Source: Spirochaetales bacterium
GTDB lineage: Bacteria; Spirochaetota; Spirochaetia; SPDA01
Assembly (NCBI GenBank): GCA_004525155.1
Contig: SPDA01000045.1
Location: 1 to 9,593 of the forward strand
Length of the DNA stretch: 9,593 nt
Direction: 5' to 3'
This document shows, piece after piece, positions 5,345 to 9,593 of this stretch (the first letter of the stretch is position 1; the number at the start of each line of letters is the position of its first letter). A program made the translations under genes and the position numbers. Under the pieces are notes generated by a model. That model did not search any database. It was given only the letters and a program-made list of their open reading frames with translations, and was not told the origin of the DNA.

Positions 5345-6332
5345 TCCGGAGAGGATATCGTCCATTATTCAGTATTGAGGGAGGAAGTTTTCGAATTGCT
5401 TCAGCCTCCCGGTGGCAGAGGACTATTCATTGATGCCACCCTGGGTGAAGGGGGACATGCGGAAATGCTGCTTGAGCGGCTGCCCGGGATCAGGATTATC
5501 GGCCTGGATGCTGATACGACAATTATGAAGGTTGCAAAACGGCGGCTTGCCGTTTTCGGAGAACGTATTCAGTACTATGCTATGTGGTTTAATGCATTTT
5601 TTAAATCGTATCCGGCGGATCTCGAAGCCCCGGAGGGTATCCTTTTTGACCTGGGCATATCTTCTTTCCACTACGAACAGAGCGGCAAGGGATTTTCTTT
5701 TGCCCGGGATGAGGACCTCGACATGAGGCTGGAACCGGGGCTTGAAACCTCCGCGAAAGATATAATCAACGAATACCCTGAACAGGAGCTTGCGGACCTG
5801 TTTTTTACCTACGGTGAAGAGCGTTTTTCAAGACAGATTGCGAGGAAAATTGCGGCTTCCCGCAGGCTCAAGCCCTATGAAACCACGACAGAACTGGTTC
5901 AGACCATTTCCGACTCGGTACCGGCAAGTTACAGGCACGGAAGAATCCATCCGTCAACGAGGGTTTTCCAGGCCCTGCGGATTGCGGTCAACGGCGAGCT
6001 CGCGCGGCTCGAAAGCGGACTTAAAAGCGCCCTGGATGTGCTGAAACCGGGCGGGCGCCTCGGCGCCATTTCCTTTCACTCCCTTGAAGACCGGATAGTG
6101 AAACGCTTTTTCCGGGAAAAAAACAGGGCCTGTCTGCCCTCCGGAACAGCCGCGGTGTACCTGCAGCGGGAAGCCGGCCGTATCCATAGTGACCAAGAAG
6201 GCCCTTTTCCCGTCGGATCGGGAAATCGGGGAAAACCGGGCGTCGCGCAGCGCGCGGCTCCGTGTGGCGGAAAAGATGCCGTCGGCGGGGACGCCGGCGG
6301 CGGGTGCTCCGGCGGAGGATAAGGAAGCATGA
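5342..6332 (+). CDS. rsmH: 16S rRNA m4C1402 methyltransferase RsmH (MraW), with an apparent frameshift
   Basis: SAM-dependent N4-methyltransferase of C1402 in 16S rRNA. From an AUU start at 5342 the motifs are IVHYSVLREEV (6-16, the family's conserved H-x-PVL-EV opening), the SAM loop DATLGEGGH (31-39), GLDAD (54-58), FDLGISS (102-108), HPSTRVFQALRI (203-214) and SFHSLEDRIVKRFF (244-257). Starting at TTG 5375 would lose the first 11 residues, including the conserved opening. After codon 260 the reading frame turns into unlike, Gly-rich sequence and stops at 6322. The +1 frame instead carries the family's C-terminus: CPPEQPRCTC, then VTKKALFPSD, then ENRASRSARLRVAEK. It ends in TGA at 6330-6332, overlapping ftsL as ATGA. 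Removing one A from the A7 run at 6117-6123 restores a 329-residue protein, near the normal length (E. coli about 313). The shift may be a read error, a mutation or slippage. Confidence 0.9.
6117..6123 (+). other. A7 run at the rsmH frameshift point
   Basis: Seven A residues at codons 259-261 (GAA AAA AAC). One A fewer gives GAA AAA ACA GGG and joins FFREK directly to TGPVCPPEQPRCTC, as the family requires. The shift needed is +1 (equivalent to -2), not -1. Homopolymer miscall is the simplest cause, and slippage by RNA polymerase is the interesting one. Confidence 0.75.
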
Positions 6333-6619
6333 AAAAGAAATGGCTGCTTATCCTTATCTGTCTGGTGCCTCTCTTTGTTTTCATGAATGTGTATCAGGTT
6401 TTCCGCTACCGGCAGGTGAAAACCGAAATTGGATTTCTGGAAGCGGAACAGCAGGATCTGCTCGAAAACAACAAGCGGATTATAGCGGGCATCGGCGTGC
6501 TTCAGTCGCCGGGAAGAATTGACGAACTCGCGGGAAAGGAACTGGACCTGAAGAAAACGGTGACCGAGGGGACTCTCCGGATAATTGTTCCTGCCGGGGA
6601 GGGGGAAGGCAATGAGTAA
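6329..6619 (+). CDS. ftsL: Cell division protein FtsL-like
   Basis: A 96-residue bitopic protein with a short basic cytoplasmic tip (MKKKW), one membrane segment at about residues 5-23, and a heptad-like helix at about 27-55 (KTEIGFLEAEQQDLLENNKR) as in FtsL/DivIC coiled coils. The segment SPGRIDELAGKELDLKK (60-76) resembles the short motif after the coiled coil in FtsL/DivIC proteins. FtsL bridges FtsQ/DivIB and FtsB/DivIC and helps activate FtsWI septal synthesis. Sequence identity in this family is low, so position between rsmH and murF carries much of the weight. ATG 6329 overlaps the restored rsmH TGA and has AAGGAAG-type complementarity just upstream. The 3' end overlaps murF by 8 nt. 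Confidence 0.82.
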   Translation: MKKKWLLILICLVPLFVFMNVYQVFRYRQVKTEIGFLEAEQQDLLENNKRIIAGIGVLQSPGRIDELAGKELDLKKTVTEGTLRIIVPAGEGEGNE

Positions 6620-8012
6620 CCGGGAACTCTTCTCCTTTTCAGCCGCCGCCGAAACCGTCGGCGGTGAACTGGCCGGCGCAAAATCCGGGGTCTTCCATTC
6701 TGTCAGCATCGATTCCAGAACCTGCGGACAGGGCAGTCTTTTTGTGCCCCTGCCAGGGGAAAGGACCGACGGACACCGCTACATCGGCGGGGCTTTCAAT
6801 AAGGGAGCCGTCTGTTCTTTTGTTGAAGAGGCTTTTTACAGCCGGAACAGGAACGCTCTCCTGCCGCTTCTTGAAGCCGGCGGACTGGCCCTGATCGTCG
6901 TCGGTAACACGCTGTCTTCCCTGCAGAAGCTCGCTCAGGATTACCTGTCGAGGAGACAGAATGTTATTACGATAGGCGTTACCGGTTCCAACGGCAAGAC
7001 AACCACCAAGGAATTTATCGGCGCAGGCCTACGGGGCAAGGGTGCCGTAATGGTGAGTCAGGGCAACTTCAATTCGGATATCGGCGTATCACTGTCCGCT
7101 TTTCAGGTTACGGATGAGCATTCCTTTGCCGTTTTCGAGATGGGTATGAACAGACCCGGGGAAATGCGGGAAATAGCCGGTATCGTTAAACCTTTCGCCG
7201 CGCTTGTCGCGAACATAGGTACTGCCCATATCGGTATTCTCGGTTCTAAAGACAATATAGCGAGAGAAAAAAAAGAAATATTTTCATTTTTTTCCGGCAG
7301 GGAAACCGCTTTCATTTATGAAAACGAACCCTATTTCAGTTATCTTTCCGAAGGTGTCCGGGGGAAGGTGGTACCATATGGTCCCGGCCATACTGATGGT
7401 TTTGTGGGTATTGAGGAACGCGGCCTTTCGGGAACTGGACTGCAGTTCGAGAACGGCTCCATAACGCTGCGCCTGGCCGGGGAACACAATGCCCTGAATG
7501 CATTGGGCGCCCTTACCCTCTGCCGCAGCCTGGGCGCCGAATTCGAGGATGTAAAAAAGGGATTTGAATCAGTACAACCACTCTCTGGGAGGGGAGAAGT
7601 CATTGAAGGGCCCGTGACAGTCATAAAGGATTGCTACAACGCAAATCCGGAGAGTCTGAAGCGGGCCCTCTCTTTAATGGAATCGCTTGCCTGGTACGGC
7701 CGGAAAATAGCGGTAATCGGCGCCATGAAGGAACTTGGCGAACGGAGCGGCGACCTGCACAGACTGGCGGCCGGTTTTCTGCTGGATGCGCACCTGGATT
7801 CTGTCCTGCTTTACGGCACCGAGGCCAGGGCCGCCTGGGAGATAATGGAAGAGGAAAGACCGGGACTGGCATTTTGGACAGATGATTTTGCGGCTCTCAA
7901 ACACAGGGTCAGTATCGAGGCCAAGCCCGGCAGCCTGGTGCTGCTCAAGGGTTCGAGGGCCACGGAGCTCGAAAGGCTGATGGAGGTGTTATGCGAACAG
8001 AAACAAGGGTGA
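6612..8012 (+). CDS. murF: UDP-MurNAc-tripeptide:D-Ala-D-Ala ligase MurF
   Basis: Cytoplasmic ATP-dependent Mur ligase adding D-Ala-D-Ala to UDP-MurNAc-tripeptide, the last cytoplasmic step of the stem peptide. It is 466 residues, a normal length. The N-terminal substrate domain carries SIDSR (32-36). The central ATPase domain has the P-loop GVTGSNGKTTTKE (122-134), FEMGMNRPGE (175-184), ANIGTAHIG (200-208) and EHNALNALGA (291-300). The C-terminal domain has SGRGE (325-329), DCYNANPES (340-348) and LLKGSRA (444-450). The EMGMN and YNANP motifs distinguish MurF from MurE, MurC and MurD. I chose ATG 6612, with the purine-rich GAGGGGGAAGG just upstream and an 8-nt overlap with ftsL, over an upstream in-frame TTG at 6585, which would add nine residues inside ftsL and has no ribosome-binding site. 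mraY follows after 4 nt. Confidence 0.96.
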   Translation: MSNRELFSFSAAAETVGGELAGAKSGVFHSVSIDSRTCGQGSLFVPLPGERTDGHRYIGGAFNKGAVCSFVEEAFYSRNRNALLPLLEAGGLALIVVGNTLSSLQKLAQDYLSRRQNVITIGVTGSNGKTTTKEFIGAGLRGKGAVMVSQGNFNSDIGVSLSAFQVTDEHSFAVFEMGMNRPGEMREIAGIVKPFAALVANIGTAHIGILGSKDNIAREKKEIFSFFSGRETAFIYENEPYFSYLSEGVRGKVVPYGPGHTDGFVGIEERGLSGTGLQFENGSITLRLAGEHNALNALGALTLCRSLGAEFEDVKKGFESVQPLSGRGEVIEGPVTVIKDCYNANPESLKRALSLMESLAWYGRKIAVIGAMKELGERSGDLHRLAAGFLLDAHLDSVLLYGTEARAAWEIMEEERPGLAFWTDDFAALKHRVSIEAKPGSLVLLKGSRATELERLMEVLCEQKQG

Positions 8013-8016
8013 TGGA

Positions 8017-9096
8017 ATGGTAAAAGAACTGCTTTATCCGCTGGTAAAATTTTTCTCTTTCTTCAATATTTTTCAATACATTACATTCCGCTCCGCCTAC
8101 GCGGCGGTCACCGCCCTGCTGGTTTCTTTTCTTTTCGGCCCGCGGGTCATCAGGCTTCTCCGGAGGCTCAAGGCGGGGCAGGAAATCCGGGTAGACGGCC
8201 CGCAAAGCCATCTGGTCAAGTCCGGTACGCCGACCATGGGCGGTATTCTGGTAAACCTGGCGGTCATTATTTCGATTCTGCTCTGGCAGGACCTCAGGAA
8301 TTTTTACACCTGGATTACCGTCGGCGCCATTGCCGGTTTCGGCTGTATCGGATTTGTGGATGATTACCTCAAAATATTCAGGCGGAGTTCAACGGGGCTG
8401 CAGGCGAAATTCAAGTTTGCCGCCCAGTTCATCCTTGCCCTGGTTATTGTCATCCTTCTCTACACGAAAGATCATGAACATACAACCCTTCTGTACCTGC
8501 CTTTTTTAAAGAACCCGGTGCTCGACCTTTCCGTGTTCTATATTCCTTTTGCCGTTATTCTCCTTGTGGGTACCTCCAATGCAGTCAATATAACTGACGG
8601 ACTCGACGGACTGGCCTCCGGTCTCATCATCATGGTGGGGCTTGCCTTCGCCATTATTTCCTACCTGACGGGAAGGGCCGATTATTCCGCCTACCTTCAG
8701 ATTCCATACATAGCCAACGCCGGGGAACTCGCAGTTACCGGTCTCGCGCTGGTAGGGGCCACGGTCGGTTTCCTCTGGTTTAACGCCCACCCGGCGGAGG
8801 TGTTTCTGGGGGATACGGGCAGCCTGTCTCTGGGAGGCGCAGTGGGGGTTATAGCCCTGATGACAAAAAAGGAAATTCTTCTTTTTGTTGTGGGCGGTGT
8901 TTTCATGCTGGAAATCCTGTCAGTTATTATCCAGGTCCTGGTGTTCAAAATTACGGGGAAGCGGGTGTTCAAAATGGCGCCTCTTCATCACCATTTCGAG
9001 TTGAAGGGCTGGCCGGAAACCAAGGTGGTCATCCGGTTCTGGATTCTGGGCGGTCTCTTCGCGATTTTGAGTCTTTCGACGTTGAAGTTACAGTAG
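8017..9096 (+). CDS. mraY: Phospho-N-acetylmuramoyl-pentapeptide-transferase MraY
   Basis: Integral membrane enzyme moving phospho-MurNAc-pentapeptide from UDP to undecaprenyl phosphate, making lipid I. It has 359 residues and about ten hydrophobic segments, as expected. Signature cytoplasmic loops: SGTPTMGG (69-76), the aspartate pair GFVDDYLK (112-119, Asp115 and Asp116), NAVNITDGLDGLA (188-200, Asp194 and Asp197), FLGDTGSL (263-270, catalytic-region Asp266) and the MraY-specific PLHHHFE (322-328). All expected catalytic residues are present. ATG 8017 follows the murF stop by 4 nt, with AAGGG at 8005-8009 spaced 7 nt. murD, which often follows mraY, is missing; ftsW is next after 4 nt. Confidence 0.97.
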   Translation: MVKELLYPLVKFFSFFNIFQYITFRSAYAAVTALLVSFLFGPRVIRLLRRLKAGQEIRVDGPQSHLVKSGTPTMGGILVNLAVIISILLWQDLRNFYTWITVGAIAGFGCIGFVDDYLKIFRRSSTGLQAKFKFAAQFILALVIVILLYTKDHEHTTLLYLPFLKNPVLDLSVFYIPFAVILLVGTSNAVNITDGLDGLASGLIIMVGLAFAIISYLTGRADYSAYLQIPYIANAGELAVTGLALVGATVGFLWFNAHPAEVFLGDTGSLSLGGAVGVIALMTKKEILLFVVGGVFMLEILSVIIQVLVFKITGKRVFKMAPLHHHFELKGWPETKVVIRFWILGGLFAILSLSTLKLQ

Positions 9097-9100
9097 ATTT

Positions 9101-9593
9101 ATGAGGTTTACACTGGAAAGAATAAACAGACATTCGGGAGACCCCGTACTTCTCGTCATAATCGTGATACTCGTGGGCCTGGGGCTTGCGGCCCTTTTCT
9201 CCGCCTCCTACTACTACGGGGAACTTCGTTTTCACGATGCCTATCATTTTCTGAAAGGCCAGGCCCTGCGGATAGTCGTGGGCTTCATCCTCGGGTTCCT
9301 CGTTTCCCGGATCCCGCTGGAAACGATAAAGAAGTTCATACCCTTCCTTCTGCTTGCTTCCTTTATTCTGATGATTCTCACATTTATTCCGGGTGTTGGC
9401 AGGGTGATTCAGGGTTCCAGGCGCTGGATTTTTCTGGGCGGTTTCTCCTTCCAGCCTTCGGAACTGGTAAAACTGTCCCTGGTCCTGTATCTTTCCCACA
9501 TTTTCAGCAAAAAAGAGGACCGTATAAACGATTTTGTAAAAACCATCATGCCTCTTCTCGTCATTTCGGCCGTCTTCATAATCCTTATATATA
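9101..9593 (+). CDS. ftsW: FtsW/RodA family peptidoglycan glycosyltransferase, N-terminal part (runs off window)
   Basis: Open from ATG 9101 to the end of the window, 164 codons. It starts MRFTLERINRHSGDPVLLVI and shows membrane segments at about 16-35, 56-70, 79-97 and 122-134, with another beginning near 150. The SEDS-family motif is complete: GSRRWI (105-110) followed by FSFQPSELVKL (115-125). SEDS proteins polymerise glycan strands from lipid II with a partner class B PBP. Position in the dcw operon right after mraY favours FtsW over RodA; sequence alone at this length does not settle it. The start lies 4 nt after the mraY stop and has no clear Shine-Dalgarno sequence, so translation probably depends on coupling to mraY. 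Confidence 0.9.
   Translation, partial: MRFTLERINRHSGDPVLLVIIVILVGLGLAALFSASYYYGELRFHDAYHFLKGQALRIVVGFILGFLVSRIPLETIKKFIPFLLLASFILMILTFIPGVGRVIQGSRRWIFLGGFSFQPSELVKLSLVLYLSHIFSKKEDRINDFVKTIMPLLVISAVFIILIY

Noticed and set aside
5335..5433. ATG 5335 after the AAAGGAG as a start for a separate short leader peptide
   Set aside because: There is no spacer between the ribosome-binding site and this ATG, the roughly 32-codon product has no recognisable features, and the rsmH frame explains the site better.
6118..6124. A-AAA-AAC in the rsmH frame, a classic -1 ribosomal frameshift heptamer
   Set aside because: A -1 shift leads to a stop (TAG) near 6186-6188 and does not reach the conserved C-terminus, which needs +1 (or -2). 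I see no reason to call -1 programmed frameshifting.
6585..6611. Upstream TTG start for murF, adding nine residues
   Set aside because: It has no ribosome-binding site, lies deeper in ftsL, and ATG 6612 has a good purine-rich site and begins at the usual MurF N-terminus.
5954..6709. Open minus-strand frame of 251 codons across rsmH, ftsL and murF
   Set aside because: It spans three genes with clear family motifs on the plus strand and has no supported start or family likeness.

Overview
The window looks like bacterial chromosome from a spirochaete, most likely in or near the Treponema/Spirochaeta group. This is an inference from gene content, not a database match. The pointers are a long (about 500-residue) serine hydroxymethyltransferase with a large internal insertion, a DUF1820-type small protein, a GHKL-ATPase/cNMP-domain signalling protein, and a stripped-down division/cell-wall (dcw) cluster. 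Base composition is balanced and coding density is high. I see no tRNA, rRNA, insertion sequence, phage gene or CRISPR array.

Layout. (1) Positions 1-248, minus strand: N-terminal part of an unrecognised membrane-anchored protein, divergent from (2) a plus-strand pair at 329-2444. The pair is a Memo-family protein overlapping by 29 nt a 429-residue protein with an N-terminal degenerate domain, a GHKL ATPase domain and a C-terminal cyclic-nucleotide-binding domain. (3) glyA (2558-4060) has its own good sigma70-type promoter (TTGAAA-N17-TATGAT). It ends at a GC hairpin facing (4) two small minus-strand genes (4096-4664) coupled by an ATGA overlap; the upstream one looks like DUF1820. (5) A 224-bp AT-rich divergent intergenic region (4665-4888) holds several repeat and palindrome elements and a 10-bp-periodic TGGG array that fits a MraZ operator. 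(6) The dcw operon follows: mraZ-rsmH-ftsL-murF-mraY-ftsW (4889 to window end, ftsW cut off). ftsI, murE and murD, which sit inside this operon in many bacteria, are absent from it.

How the genes work together. MraZ is the dcw transcriptional regulator and RsmH methylates 16S rRNA. FtsL and FtsW belong to the septal peptidoglycan machinery. MurF and MraY carry out the last cytoplasmic and first membrane steps of peptidoglycan precursor synthesis. Gaps between these genes are 12 nt or less, or the genes overlap, which indicates a single translationally coupled transcript.

The most notable observations are three. rsmH appears to start at a non-canonical AUU codon (5342) with an ideally placed Shine-Dalgarno sequence. 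rsmH also carries an apparent +1 frameshift in an A7 run (6117-6123), and the conserved C-terminus continues in another frame to a TGA that overlaps the ftsL start. The mraZ leader carries TGGG boxes spaced exactly 10 bp apart, running into the mraZ start. I did not find a convincingly new multi-gene system; the Memo/GHKL-cNMP pair is the least explained unit.
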